NCBI RefSeq assembly: GCF_001613425.1
Contig: NZ_BDCI01000017.1
Span: 1-64,000 of the forward strand
DNA from: Nocardia vulneris
GTDB lineage: Bacteria > Actinomycetota > Actinomycetes > Mycobacteriales > Mycobacteriaceae
Reading direction: 5' to 3'
DNA: 64,000 nucleotides
Shown: in pieces, positions 52,064-60,877 of the stretch
Position numbering within the stretch: the stretch's first letter is position 1
Layout: each line of letters opens with the position of its first letter
Translations under genes and position numbers: made by a program
The notes under the pieces: generated by a model
What the model was told of the DNA's origin: nothing
Seen by the model: only the letters and a program-made list of their open reading frames with translations
The model's database searches: none

Positions 52064-53289
52064 CGATCGAGGAGACCCGCGCGCCCGTAGGCCTTGCCGC
52101 GCGACGACCCGCCCAGCTCCCCTCCCTCACCGGCATGCGCTGGTGGGCGGCGTCGGCGGTGTTCGCGCTGCACGCCGTGGTTTTCCTGCCCGCGTATCCG
52201 TTCCAGCACAGCGAGACCTTCCGGCGCATCCATGCGGTGCTGCCGATGCAGCTCGGCGCGGCGGGCGTGACGTTCTTCTTCGTGCTGTCGGGGTTCATCC
52301 TCTACTGGAACCGCCGACCGGGCGACAGCGCCAAATCCTTTCTGCGCCGCAGGTTTCTGAAGATCTATCCGACACATGTCCTCGCGCTGGTGTTCTTGCT
52401 CGTCGTGGCACCGGTGCCACTCGCCAGAGCGGTGGTCTGGCTGCCGAACCTCCTGCTGATCCACACCTGGGTGCCCGGCTGGACGGCACTGGGCGGACTC
52501 AATGTGCCCTCGTGGTCGCTGGTCGCGGAAGTCCTGTTCTACCTTTCCTTTCCGGTCCTCGCACCGTACGTCGACCGGCTCCGCGACAACCAGATCCTGC
52601 CCGGCCTGATCGCGGTCTTCCTGGTGATCGTCGCGTTGCACTGCGCCTTCTATCTTTTCGCGGACGGGCCGAAAGGCGTGACGAACATCTTCGTGCCCCG
52701 CCTGCTGCCCGGCGAGGTGACACCGGAGCACGAGATACATTCCGCGCCGGCATGGTTCGCCCAGGATGCCATCCCCGTCACACCGTCGTACTGGCTGAGC
52801 TACAACTTCCCGCCCAGCCGCCTGCTCGAGTTCTACATCGGTGCGCTCACTGCCAAACTCGTCATGGTCGGCCGCTTCACCGCGACTCGATACCGATACC
52901 CCTTGCTGCTGTTGGCCGCCGGGTACGCGCTCACCTGGGTGGTGCCGTTGAACTTCAAGCTTTCGGTGCCGATCATCCTGCCCGCCGCGTACGTCATCGC
53001 CACCGCATGCTGCCGCGATACGGCCGGCTACCGCGGCCTCAACGCGAGCCGTCCACTGGTCTGGCTCGGCGATCTCTCGTTCGCCTTCTACCTGGTGCAG
53101 TATCCGATCATGGTGACCGTCACCCGGACCTGGATGAGCGGTCATCGCTACGACATCCGGGGTTGGCTCGCCTGGTCCGCGGTCTGTCTCGTGCTCTCGA
53201 TCACGCTCGCGGCAGCCATCTTTCGCTACCTCGACCGGCCCATCACCCGATGGGCACGGTCGATCGATCGACGGCAGCGCGCCGCCTGA
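52060..53289 (+). CDS. Acyltransferase-3 family integral membrane protein
   Basis: A 409-residue, about ten-helix membrane acyltransferase. The acyl-transfer signature is GMRWWAASAVFALHAVVFLP with the catalytic His, followed by FFFVLSGFILYWNRRPG and RRRFLKIYPTHVLALV. It also shows SWSLVAEVLFYLSFPVL, the conserved EVxFYLxFP block. It starts at GTG 52060, overlapping the SGNH stop. These enzymes move acetyl or other acyl groups across the membrane onto surface polysaccharides or lipids. With the SGNH partner it resembles split OatA-type systems. Confidence 0.9.
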   Translation: MTIEETRAPVGLAARRPAQLPSLTGMRWWAASAVFALHAVVFLPAYPFQHSETFRRIHAVLPMQLGAAGVTFFFVLSGFILYWNRRPGDSAKSFLRRRFLKIYPTHVLALVFLLVVAPVPLARAVVWLPNLLLIHTWVPGWTALGGLNVPSWSLVAEVLFYLSFPVLAPYVDRLRDNQILPGLIAVFLVIVALHCAFYLFADGPKGVTNIFVPRLLPGEVTPEHEIHSAPAWFAQDAIPVTPSYWLSYNFPPSRLLEFYIGALTAKLVMVGRFTATRYRYPLLLLAAGYALTWVVPLNFKLSVPIILPAAYVIATACCRDTAGYRGLNASRPLVWLGDLSFAFYLVQYPIMVTVTRTWMSGHRYDIRGWLAWSAVCLVLSITLAAAIFRYLDRPITRWARSIDRRQRAA

Positions 53290-53290
53290 G

Positions 53291-53950
53291 TCACGGCAGC
53301 AGCGGGCCCACCGCGTCGAGGTAGATCCGGGCGAGCTGGTCGGCGAGTTCCTCGGTGTCGGCGCCGACGAATTCGGCGAACACCGGCTCGGCGTTCACCC
53401 ACTCCTGGATCGCGTAGATCACCGCACCCATGGTCGCGATCGCCGCGAACGCGAACGGCCGTGACGCGATCTCGCCGCGCTCGGCCGCGATCTCGGCCTG
53501 CGACACGAACAACCGGGCAAATCGCCTGCGCCGCTCCCTACGCCAGATCTCGACGGTATCGGCGACCCGCACGATCTCGACGAAACACATCCGCGCCGCC
53601 TTCCGATTCGGGCACGTCGCCGCCAAGAACGCCCGGAACGTCACCGCGGCGCGCGTCGCGAAATCGGCCTCGTCGGTTTCGACCAGGGCCGCGACCACCC
53701 GTTCCGCCGCGCGCGCGTCGAACTCGTCCACCGCCGCGATCAGCAACTGGTCGAGCGCACCGAACTCTTCATAGAAGGAGCGATACGAAACCCGTGCCGC
53801 CGTGCACAATTCGCCGATGGACGTGCCGGGATAGCCGCGTCCGCCGAACAGCTCCACCGCCGCGTCCAGCATCCGCCGCCGACGCTCGGACGCCCGCTCG
53901 TCAGCGCTGCGCCCGCGATAAACCCGCCCGCCGACCTCCTCGCCCACCAC
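53291..53950 (-). CDS. TetR-family transcriptional regulator
   Basis: A 219-residue regulator. The HTH shows RRRRMLDAAVELFGGRGYPG, IGELCTAARVSYRSFYEEFGALDQLLIAA. GTG 53950 is chosen because GGAGG and GAGGTG lie just before it; a TTG eight codons upstream is the alternative. It is convergent with the acyltransferase gene, separated by one base. No operator was recognised. Confidence 0.87.
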   Translation of the reverse strand: MVGEEVGGRVYRGRSADERASERRRRMLDAAVELFGGRGYPGTSIGELCTAARVSYRSFYEEFGALDQLLIAAVDEFDARAAERVVAALVETDEADFATRAAVTFRAFLAATCPNRKAARMCFVEIVRVADTVEIWRRERRRRFARLFVSQAEIAAERGEIASRPFAFAAIATMGAVIYAIQEWVNAEPVFAEFVGADTEELADQLARIYLDAVGPLLP

Positions 53951-54111
53951 ATCACCTCGCCTCCGATTCGGCAATCGTCAACGCCTGAGCGTATCCGTGC
54001 CCGAGAGTCGGCAAGCAACGAGTCAGCCAACACGGCCGACAGCGATACGGTGGTTCCGATCACGCGGTGCCCGATCCTGCACGCAGGCGCGGAAATTCAC
54101 CCGGGCGAGTG

Positions 54112-54852
54112 TCATCCCGGTCTGTGGTTGCTGTGCGCGAGGATCACGCGCGCATCGATCGTCCGCTCCACCACCGCCCGCGCCAGATCCGGCAGCCGGC
54201 CGCGAGAGTGACGCGCGTAGCCCCGCAACGCGTGGAACGCCGTCTCCGGATCCAGATCGCCCTGCGCGGCCAGTATCCCCTTCGCCTGCTCGATCACGAT
54301 CCTGGTCTGCAGCGCCGACTGCAGCTGCCCGTTCACCGTCTTGTGGTCGGCGAGCTGGCGCGCCCGCAGGATCGCGATGCTCGCGATATCGGCCATCGCC
54401 TGCCCCACCACCAGATCGTCCTCCGACAGCCGTGTCTCCCCGTAGCTGAACAGATTCAGTGCCCCCACCCGGTCCGCGCGCAACCGCATCGGCAATGCGT
54501 ACACCGACCGGAACCCCTCCACCAGAGCCTGTTTCGCGAACGCGGGCCAACGATCCTGGGCCGCCTCCAAATCCTCGGCGATCACCCGTTCACTGGCCCG
54601 ATAGCACTGCAGGCACGGCCCGTCCTGCGCCTGGATCTGTAGCAGCTCCAGCCATCGAGTCGCCTCACTCGTGGAAGCCAGCACCCGCAACTCGCCGTCC
54701 TCGCGCGCCAACAGCACCGCCGCGGTATCGACCGCCAGCAGGTCCACCGCCCGATCCAGCAGCCCCTGCACGACGTCCACCGGGTCGTACTCCTCCACCA
54801 GTGAGTCCGCCAGCTGCACAAACGCCTCAACCAGCCGCCGCTCCCGACGCAT
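54112..54852 (-). CDS. GAF-ANTAR transcription antitermination regulator
   Basis: A 246-residue protein. Residues about 20-165 form a GAF sensor: AVDLLAVDTAAVLLAREDGELRV, DGPCLQCYRASERVIAEDL, VYALPMRLRADRVGALNLF. Residues about 175-240 form an ANTAR RNA-binding domain, QSALQTRIVIEQAKGILAA. ATG 54852 is preferred because the sequence before it is not part of the domain. This is the second ANTAR protein in the window and uses a different sensor from the PAS-ANTAR one at 32621. Confidence 0.9.
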   Translation of the reverse strand: MRRERRLVEAFVQLADSLVEEYDPVDVVQGLLDRAVDLLAVDTAAVLLAREDGELRVLASTSEATRWLELLQIQAQDGPCLQCYRASERVIAEDLEAAQDRWPAFAKQALVEGFRSVYALPMRLRADRVGALNLFSYGETRLSEDDLVVGQAMADIASIAILRARQLADHKTVNGQLQSALQTRIVIEQAKGILAAQGDLDPETAFHALRGYARHSRGRLPDLARAVVERTIDARVILAHSNHRPG

Positions 54853-55056
54853 GACCGCCGCCTCCTTCGCGCTTCCGGCACCCGTGCCTGTCACGGACCG
54901 TGCCGAATCCCGAATGCCCCGACAACCCGTCATCAATCGCCCGAATCCGACGACCCCCATCACACTCCGACCCCCGCGCCACGCCGTCTACCAGCCGATT
55001 AGCTCCACCGCCCGCCCCTGAGGTAATCTCTTCGAGCGCGCAGCAATGAGCGCAAA

Positions 55057-55130
55057 CGGGCTGTGGCGCAGCTTGGTAGCGCACCTGACTGGGGGTCAGG
55101 TGGTCGCAGGTTCAAATCCTGTCAGCCCGA
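55057..55130 (+). tRNA. tRNA-Pro (anticodon GGG)
   Basis: 74 bases. Acceptor stem CGGGCTG (55057-55063) pairs with CAGCCCG (55123-55129), discriminator A. The anticodon stem is CCTGA/TCAGG with loop CTGGGGG, giving anticodon GGG (codon CCC). D-arm GCGCAGCTTGGTAGCGC and T-arm GCAGGTTCAAATCCTGT are standard. CCA is not encoded. tRNA-Pro genes are frequent integration sites in actinobacteria, and an integrase fragment lies just downstream. Confidence 0.95.
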
Positions 55131-55136
55131 CAGAGA

Positions 55137-55170
55137 GAAACCCCTTCCGACCTCGGTCGGAAGGGGTTTC
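55137..55170. terminator. Bidirectional terminator downstream of tRNA-Pro
   Basis: GAAACCCCTTCCGACC (55137-55152) and GGTCGGAAGGGGTTTC (55155-55170) form a perfect 16-base stem. It ends the tRNA transcript and lies directly beyond the stop of the integrase fragment on the other strand. Confidence 0.85.
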
Positions 55171-55171
55171 G

Positions 55172-55300
55172 TCATTTGACGACTCGGAGCTTTGGGACCA
55201 GACGGGGCTTCAGGTGGATAGACAACCTGACTCGGTCGGCTTGCAGCGCCTCGTTGTCCGGGTGCAGGTACGGCTCGGTGATTCTCGGGTCGCTGTGACC
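55172..55300 (-). pseudogene. Tyrosine-recombinase integrase, C-terminal fragment
   Basis: The last about 42 codons read GHSDPRITEPYLHPD followed by EALQADRVRLSIHLKP to a stop. This is the C-terminal end of an actinobacterial tyrosine integrase, including HSDPRIT and the catalytic Tyr context (EPYLHP). The HxxR, Arg and core-binding parts are not found upstream in any frame. The same frame stays open to 55711, but that part reads as an antisense shadow of the T5orf172 gene. It is therefore a decayed remnant of the element that used this tRNA. Confidence 0.7.
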
Positions 55301-55489
55301 GGCGATACCTCCCCTGCAGCAGACAGACAAAACCTCGAATATGCCAGTCGGAAGGGAAACAGGTGCGTACTCCTGGGGCGGGTCCCAGTCCGCCCTCAGG
55401 AGTCCGGTATCGCGAACGCACGAACCAACGCCCAGGCAGACCCCAGCCAGCCCCCAGTATGTCGGATGCAGAAGGTAGCGTCCGGAGTC

Positions 55490-56374
55490 ATGGCTGAACA
55501 AGGGTGCCCCGATCAGCGCGCAGGCCGACGGGGTGTCGTCTACGTCTTGATGAACAAGGCGATGCCGGGTTACGTGAAGATCGGCAGGACGATCAACACC
55601 TCTGACGAGCGTGCTCGGCAACTCTCTGGCGCTACAGGGGTTCCGGAAGATTTCGAGGTCGTATTTGACGTCATCGTTTCCGATGTCGAACAGGTCGAAA
55701 GACTCGTTCATGCGAGACTCGACAACGTCCGGCCAAATAAGCGAAGAGAATTCTTCCGGACAGACATTCGAACAGCAATCCGAACCGTCTCCGAGATATC
55801 GTCACTCTTCCCCGCCGGGGAAGAAGACTCAAGCAGTGTTCAGATTCTGCCCCAGCTGGAAACTCGAATGCGACGCTGGTTGCGTCGAGAAATAATCTCT
55901 GTCGAGTTCGTGCAGTACTCAGATCTGTGCATCGCCAGAGTTACCGAACAACCAATACTCGCAGCAAATTATGCGAAATCAATCGCATTCAATTTAGAAG
56001 TACTCGGCGGGTCGAACTGCGATCACGACTTATTGTTCGATCCGTACTGCAGATCGATTAGTAAGAATGTCAGTACTTTCCTAGAAGAACTTGACCCGTA
56101 TTCAATGGCAATGGTCGGGATTCCACTCCTATCGGACGAAGCTACGCAGCACATCGTGTACCATCAGGGCGAGGAGAACTCTCCTATGCAGCCGGAGGAA
56201 TGTGCCGTAACCGAACTCTGGCTGGAAGGCTGGACGATCGATTCAGCGCCCGGTAACCAGACCTTTATCGACCTTCAGTCACTCGATATGAATATTCGGC
56301 AGAGGATCTCCAAGGCAACTGGGCGCCGCGACGACAACGGGTGGCCCCGCGCGCAGTTCAATCTCACCCCGTGA
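55490..56374 (+). CDS. T5orf172-domain (GIY-YIG-like) protein
   Basis: A 294-residue protein (start ATG 55490, or ATG 55466). Residues about 15-95 form a T5orf172 domain, a GIY-YIG nuclease relative: VVYVLMNKAMPGYVKIGRT carries the Y-V and Y-V-K-I-G elements, ARQLSGATGVPEDFEVVFDV the middle, and LVHARLDNVRPNKRREFFR the conserved His, Asn and Arg-Glu-Phe-Phe. The remaining 200 residues are not recognised. Such proteins occur in phages and defence islands and are presumed nucleases. It lies 190 bases from the integrase fragment on the opposite strand. Base use is AT-richer than the surrounding genes. Confidence 0.8.
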   Translation: MAEQGCPDQRAGRRGVVYVLMNKAMPGYVKIGRTINTSDERARQLSGATGVPEDFEVVFDVIVSDVEQVERLVHARLDNVRPNKRREFFRTDIRTAIRTVSEISSLFPAGEEDSSSVQILPQLETRMRRWLRREIISVEFVQYSDLCIARVTEQPILAANYAKSIAFNLEVLGGSNCDHDLLFDPYCRSISKNVSTFLEELDPYSMAMVGIPLLSDEATQHIVYHQGEENSPMQPEECAVTELWLEGWTIDSAPGNQTFIDLQSLDMNIRQRISKATGRRDDNGWPRAQFNLTP

Positions 56375-57447
56375 CAGGTGACGAATAAGATCGGCGATCC
56401 GGAAACATGCAGCAGACAGGAGCCGATTAGGCGGATTATATTTGTACGACGACGTTATCGCCAGGCTGAGCCGTTACGACAAAGGCCGAAGATGCTGTCA
56501 CACCCTCCTGCTCAACGATTGTGTTCCATTTGCATGGACCCCGGAGAAAGGGGAATACCCGGGCTTATATCCACAGTGAAAGCGGAACGCAAAACAGGGA
56601 AATCCAAATCAGTCCGATGACTGGAGCGAACGGTCGCTTGAAACTCAATCGGACCGGCACGCTCGCCAATAAACACAAGCTGACCATCCAGGTCGCTGAT
56701 CGAACAACTTACGACATGCTGAGCCCGTGCAGGCTCAGCAGGATTCGTCTCGGTGAATACTACTAGGGCCATTAGCGGGGGTAGGCGTCGAGATTGCCAC
56801 CCCGCCCCATGCCCGACGCGCTCAACTTTCCACTCTCGGATTGTGCCGCGTCAGTAAGTAGCATTGTTAGTTTTATCGAGGCCTCCGATGAGACAGCGTT
56901 ACCTCGGTTTCCCACCCGCCCTTCGACGTGAACACCGAAAATGAATCGGCCACGGGCCGTTTGGTTTGCGAAATATCGACCACGTCGATGCCATACGCCG
57001 CCTGCGATGGTTGTGCAGCACCCGAATGAGCGAAGGCCGGAACCACATGATGAACAATCCGCGCGCCTATTGCCATAGCATATCGCCGGATAGTGGAGAG
57101 GTGAGGATCGCTGTGAGACGCTCAAAGTTGGTAACGACAGCTCGATCGCAGCTCATAGCTGCTTGTTCATGCCCCAGGTAACGCGGGCCTTGACAGAGGA
57201 AAAAGGGGGCTGCTGCCAGGGAGCCGATAGTAAACCTCCCCCTGGCGTCCGCCTCCCTGATTCGGGGCAGCCAGTCGATAGGAGTCTTTGTTCACGAACG
57301 ATTACTGATTGTCGATACCTAAAATGCCATTTGCCAGCATAGCTTTTATGAGCGCGGATTCTACCCGTGTCAGGATCCAACAACCCCACGCAACATGTGC
57401 AGAATGCGCAGTCGATGAGATCGGATGGCACTGAGGGGCAGAGAACG
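56375..57447. other. AT-richer stretch with no convincing gene
   Basis: About 1.07 kb between the T5orf172 and nuclease-like genes. It contains several short open frames on both strands, all under 120 codons and none with a recognisable domain. A stretch at 56382-56581 (+ strand, LYDDVIARLSRYDKG and LLLNDCVPFAWTP) and one at 56873-57076 (- strand, DVVDISQTKRPVADSFSVF) read like protein fragments. They are probably broken remains of island genes. No tRNA, CRISPR or clear repeat was seen here. Confidence 0.55.
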
Positions 57448-59010
57448 TTATTCTACACTGCGAAACGCAGGTGACCATTCGACGTCCAACAGAATGATTG
57501 AATCGACGTTAAATATATGTCGCCCGAATCGGAAATTAGTCGGTCGGATTTCAAAATGAAGCCCCCTCTTGGGATAATCGGGCGAATGCAGAATTCCGAT
57601 AACCTCATTCAGATCTGATGCCGCCCCCAAGCTCGCTAGATATCGAAATGAGGTCGCCATCATGTCCGAATGAGACAAAGGACGAGGAGAGAGTTGATCC
57701 GAGGTGCAAACACACCACTCCCACTCAACCGAATCGAACGATGGCCAACCTGGAGGGAATTTGACCAATTCACCCCGAGCTCTGACGCGTTCACGAAGCC
57801 CATCTAACTGCTCGGCACCTTTGACTATCCAGTTATCAGTACTCCTTACATCAGAAATCGTGACGGCTTCGATAGGCCATTTGACCTCCAATATCACACC
57901 TTTTCCAAGCAATGGATCGACGGCAACGACATCCAGATCGCCTAACAATTTTCTATTTTCATCCTTTATTTTCAATCCTTCTAAAACTTTTACGCCAGGT
58001 ATGAGGCGAAGCCATCCTGCCAACGCAGTAGCCCGCTCGCCTTGCCGCTTCCCTATTGGACCAAACAAAGATGTATCAGATGCAGCGGTGCGCAACATAG
58101 ATGCATCCAAGACGCGCGGAAACATCAGCAATGGGAGGATTGAAATGAAATCCCCATTCGGTATCAGCAACGATGTCCTCAGCGAACGCCGGGGGCCGAC
58201 CATCAATCGGTCTAAGGCTACTTCAATGATCCGTTCAGATAGCGAGGGGTTTATTTGACTCACCAGGTCGACGATCACCGTCCGTAGTGCGTGAAACATC
58301 ATCGTTCCTGGATATGCGACCCTGCGATGCGCCAATTCACCTAATTCCGCCATCCCCATCAAAGTAGCTATTACCGCGGTCATTGCCTCGACCGTCAGTC
58401 CCTCACCGAGATCGAAGTCGTTTGGCAGGGTGCCCTCTGGGCGGTAGGCCCGGAAATTGGTCATGGCAGACAGTGCACGTGATGAGGCAGCGCTTAGCAA
58501 TTCGACCGGCGGCACAAAGCGATTAAGGTGTTCACGGCTCTGAGATGACGCCCAATCCACCTCGGCCGATGACGGACGTTGCATCTCAAAGGGTCTAAGT
58601 TTACGTTCAAGATACATGTCCGCAACCTCGGGTGCCATATCCCATTGGTAGCTCAATTTAAACGCGCCAGAATTTTTTCGAATCCTATATGTGCCAGCTC
58701 GTATTGCAGTTTCAAGCGGATCCAGCCTCATAAATTGAGTCGCGAGCTCAAGTGCCTTGTAAACATCGGCCTCATGGCATATTTCGTCCCCCAAAGGATG
58801 ATCGAAATGCCAACGCACCATTAGTTCCACGAGGGATTCCCACGGAAAATCCATAACTTCTAGTCCACGACGCGCCGATTCAGCTCGTGGGAGTAGGGCC
58901 ATACGAAGCAACGCGTGAAGGCGATCGTGCCCCGCCTTCCACACCGATAACCTGTCAACCTGCTGACGAAATCTCACGATGACATCTAGCAGCTCAGCTT
59001 CTGGCGTCAT
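57448..59010 (-). CDS. Uncharacterised protein with PD-(D/E)XK-nuclease-like motif
   Basis: A 520-residue soluble protein I do not recognise. Residues 1-340 are mostly helical without known motifs. Residues about 350-420 show GDLDVVAVDPLLGKGVILEV followed by KWP, giving D360-x14-E375-x-K377, the metal-binding pattern of the restriction-endonuclease-like (PD-(D/E)XK) fold, with a following helix region AEQLDGLRERVRARGELV that could hold the usual Gln. The C-terminal 100 residues are again unassigned. Codon use is AT-richer than the chromosome. It sits alone on the minus strand at the right of the island, in a place typical for defence genes, but no partner is adjacent. Confidence 0.7.
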   Translation of the reverse strand: MTPEAELLDVIVRFRQQVDRLSVWKAGHDRLHALLRMALLPRAESARRGLEVMDFPWESLVELMVRWHFDHPLGDEICHEADVYKALELATQFMRLDPLETAIRAGTYRIRKNSGAFKLSYQWDMAPEVADMYLERKLRPFEMQRPSSAEVDWASSQSREHLNRFVPPVELLSAASSRALSAMTNFRAYRPEGTLPNDFDLGEGLTVEAMTAVIATLMGMAELGELAHRRVAYPGTMMFHALRTVIVDLVSQINPSLSERIIEVALDRLMVGPRRSLRTSLLIPNGDFISILPLLMFPRVLDASMLRTAASDTSLFGPIGKRQGERATALAGWLRLIPGVKVLEGLKIKDENRKLLGDLDVVAVDPLLGKGVILEVKWPIEAVTISDVRSTDNWIVKGAEQLDGLRERVRARGELVKFPPGWPSFDSVEWEWCVCTSDQLSPRPLSHSDMMATSFRYLASLGAASDLNEVIGILHSPDYPKRGLHFEIRPTNFRFGRHIFNVDSIILLDVEWSPAFRSVE

Positions 59011-59298
59011 ACTTGATTCATCCTACTCGATGCCGATGGACCGGCACTAACGCCTAGCAGCGACGGCAGCAGCCTCAATGTGGTCTGACGCCGGCTTGGG
59101 GCCATACGTCACGATCACCGACGACCCCGCGACCCGCGCGCCGCCACCCCCCTTGCGTTCGAGTACGCGTTCCCGATCCGACCTTCCCCCACCTGGGAAT
59201 TGGCGACTTGGCAAGGTGCACAGTTAGCCTGGGCGACAGGCCAATTCGGGTCCCTCGCCGGTCGGGTCGCGGGCGGGAAGTTGAAAGGTATACGCATA

Positions 59299-60282
59299 GT
59301 GGTGTTTTCGGTGGGTCGGGGGAAGGTGCCGGGTTGGCGCCGACGGGCCGGCGTTGTTTTGGCTGCGGCTGTCCTCGTGTCGGGGATCGGTGCGACGGCC
59401 TCGGCAGCACCGGTGCGTGGACCGGTGCTGCGTGCACCCGCGGGCGGCTATCAAGAGCTGGTCGTGCCGTCCAGCATGGGCCCTATCAAGGTGCAGGTGC
59501 AGTGGGCGTCGCGGGGCGGCAGCTCCGCGCTCTACTTCCTCGACGGCCTACGTGCACCGGCCGATCACAGCCAGTGGACCTCCGACACCGACGCCCTGCG
59601 CCAATTCGCCGGCGACAACGTCACACTGGTGTTCCCGGTCGGCGGCCACTCGAGCTTCTACACCGACTGGTACCGGCCGAGCAGCACCAACAGCCAGCCG
59701 ACTACCTACCGCTGGGAGACCTTCCTCACCAGAGAGCTGCCCGCTTTCCTTGCGGGCTACGGTGTTTCGCGAACCAACAATGCGATCGTCGGCGCCTCCA
59801 TGGGCGGCAACGCCGCCCTCACCCTGGCCGGACACCACCGTGACCAATTCAAATTCGCCGGGTCCTTTTCCGGTTTCGTGCATCCCACCTTCCCGCTGTG
59901 GAACGAGGCGATGCGCGCCGCAATGCTCGATGAGGGCCGCTTCAACGTGGACGACATGTGGGGCCCCGCAGGCACTCCCGCTTGGTTCCGCAACGACGCG
60001 ACCGTCCAGGCCGAACTACTGCGCGGCCTCCCGATCTACGTCTCCACCGGCAACGGCCTGCCCGGTCCGCTGGACGCCCCCAACGCCATCACCGACACAT
60101 TCAACGGCATCGCCCTCGAAGCCATGACCGTCGCCGCGACCCGAATCTTCCGAGACCGCTTGGCAACTCTGAACATTCCTGCCCGCATCGACATCACGGA
60201 CGGCACCCACACCTGGCCCTACTGGCAGAATTCCCTGGCCGCCGCCCGCCCCGCCATCCTCGACGTATTGAACGCGCACTAG
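59299..60282 (+). CDS. Mycolyltransferase-like secreted esterase (antigen 85 family)
   Basis: A 327-residue exported protein (GTG 59299, GAAAGG upstream). Signal sequence RRRAGVVLAAAVLVSGIGA ends near ASAAPV. The antigen 85 fold is visible in ELVVPSSMGPIKVQVQWA, ALYFLDGLRAPADHSQW, TYRWETFLTRELPAFLA, the nucleophile elbow VGASMGGNAALTLAG (Ser167) and the His in DGTHTWPYWQNSL. Antigen 85 proteins transfer mycolic acids to trehalose and arabinogalactan, so this gene supports a mycolate-bearing host. An Ala replaces the usual residue before the Ser (GASMGG rather than GLSMGG). Confidence 0.88.
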   Translation: MVFSVGRGKVPGWRRRAGVVLAAAVLVSGIGATASAAPVRGPVLRAPAGGYQELVVPSSMGPIKVQVQWASRGGSSALYFLDGLRAPADHSQWTSDTDALRQFAGDNVTLVFPVGGHSSFYTDWYRPSSTNSQPTTYRWETFLTRELPAFLAGYGVSRTNNAIVGASMGGNAALTLAGHHRDQFKFAGSFSGFVHPTFPLWNEAMRAAMLDEGRFNVDDMWGPAGTPAWFRNDATVQAELLRGLPIYVSTGNGLPGPLDAPNAITDTFNGIALEAMTVAATRIFRDRLATLNIPARIDITDGTHTWPYWQNSLAAARPAILDVLNAH

Positions 60283-60385
60283 CCGCGCCAGGTCGGTCGA
60301 GAATCGCTCAGCCTGGATGGGCAACTCGAGCTGCTGCCGCAGGACTCCACCGGTGCGGAGTTCACGTCGGGCGCACCGTGCCGGA

Positions 60386-60787
60386 TCAGGGTGCGGCCAA
60401 CGGAAGGTCCGTGATGCCGGTGGCTTGCGACCAGACACAACGCCATATGCCGCCGGCATTGGTGTAGACATCGGTGTGCCAGGCCTCATGCCGCGGAATG
60501 CCCGCTCCGTCGACGGCGAGTTCGATCACGCACTGGTAGCGCAGGACGACGACGTCGGTGCCGACGATGGCGTCCATATCGCCGATCAACCCCAGTTCCC
60601 GATAGACGACCCGTCCTGTGGTGAGGAGATCGAGGTAGGCGGCCTTGGTCCACACCGTGCCGGTCGGGTTGCACAACCGGTACTCCGCGGCGTGCAAGCG
60701 GTCGTAGGCGCCGCGATCCACGTCGAGAAGGCATTGGATCCGCTCCCGCTCAGCCCCGATCACTTGACTGGCCACATCGGCGGTCAT
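60386..60787 (-). CDS. NTF2-like/SnoaL-type (DUF4440) protein
   Basis: A 133-residue single-domain protein of the NTF2-like superfamily. GAERERIQCLLDVDRGAYDR and LHAAEYRLCNPTGTVWTKAAY form the first helices, and the rest forms the cone-like sheet (VVVLRYQCVIEL, HTDVYTNAGGIWRCVWSQAT). Proteins of this kind are ketosteroid-isomerase-like enzymes or ligand binders. No partner gene identifies the role. Confidence 0.75.
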   Translation of the reverse strand: MTADVASQVIGAERERIQCLLDVDRGAYDRLHAAEYRLCNPTGTVWTKAAYLDLLTTGRVVYRELGLIGDMDAIVGTDVVVLRYQCVIELAVDGAGIPRHEAWHTDVYTNAGGIWRCVWSQATGITDLPLAAP

Positions 60788-60877
60788 ACCCGCTCCTATT
60801 CACTCATTCGACCCGAACGAACTCCGTCGAGATGTTCGCCATCGGCCTTCGGGTCCGCCGCTACTACATGAACCAGA

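Larger units (their letters stand above)
55057..59034. mobile_element. Putative remnant of an integrated island at tRNA-Pro
   Basis: The segment starts at tRNA-Pro and continues through an integrase C-terminal fragment, a T5orf172 gene, about 1 kb of decayed AT-richer DNA and a PD-(D/E)XK-like gene, ending where GC-rich core sequence resumes. Coding quality and base composition differ visibly from both flanks. No repeat of the tRNA 3' end was found by eye at the right side, so the right border is only approximate and the attR may be lost. Confidence 0.6.

Noticed and set aside
55172..55711. A complete 179-codon minus-strand gene
   Set aside because: Only the last about 42 codons resemble an integrase; the rest is antisense to the T5orf172 gene and not protein-like.
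57153..57431. A 92-codon minus-strand gene in the island
   Set aside because: No domain, biased composition and no ribosome-binding site; treated as part of the decayed stretch.
55131..59100. attR repeat of the tRNA-Pro 3' end
   Set aside because: I looked for the T-arm and acceptor sequence downstream and saw no copy, so no attachment-site pair is claimed.
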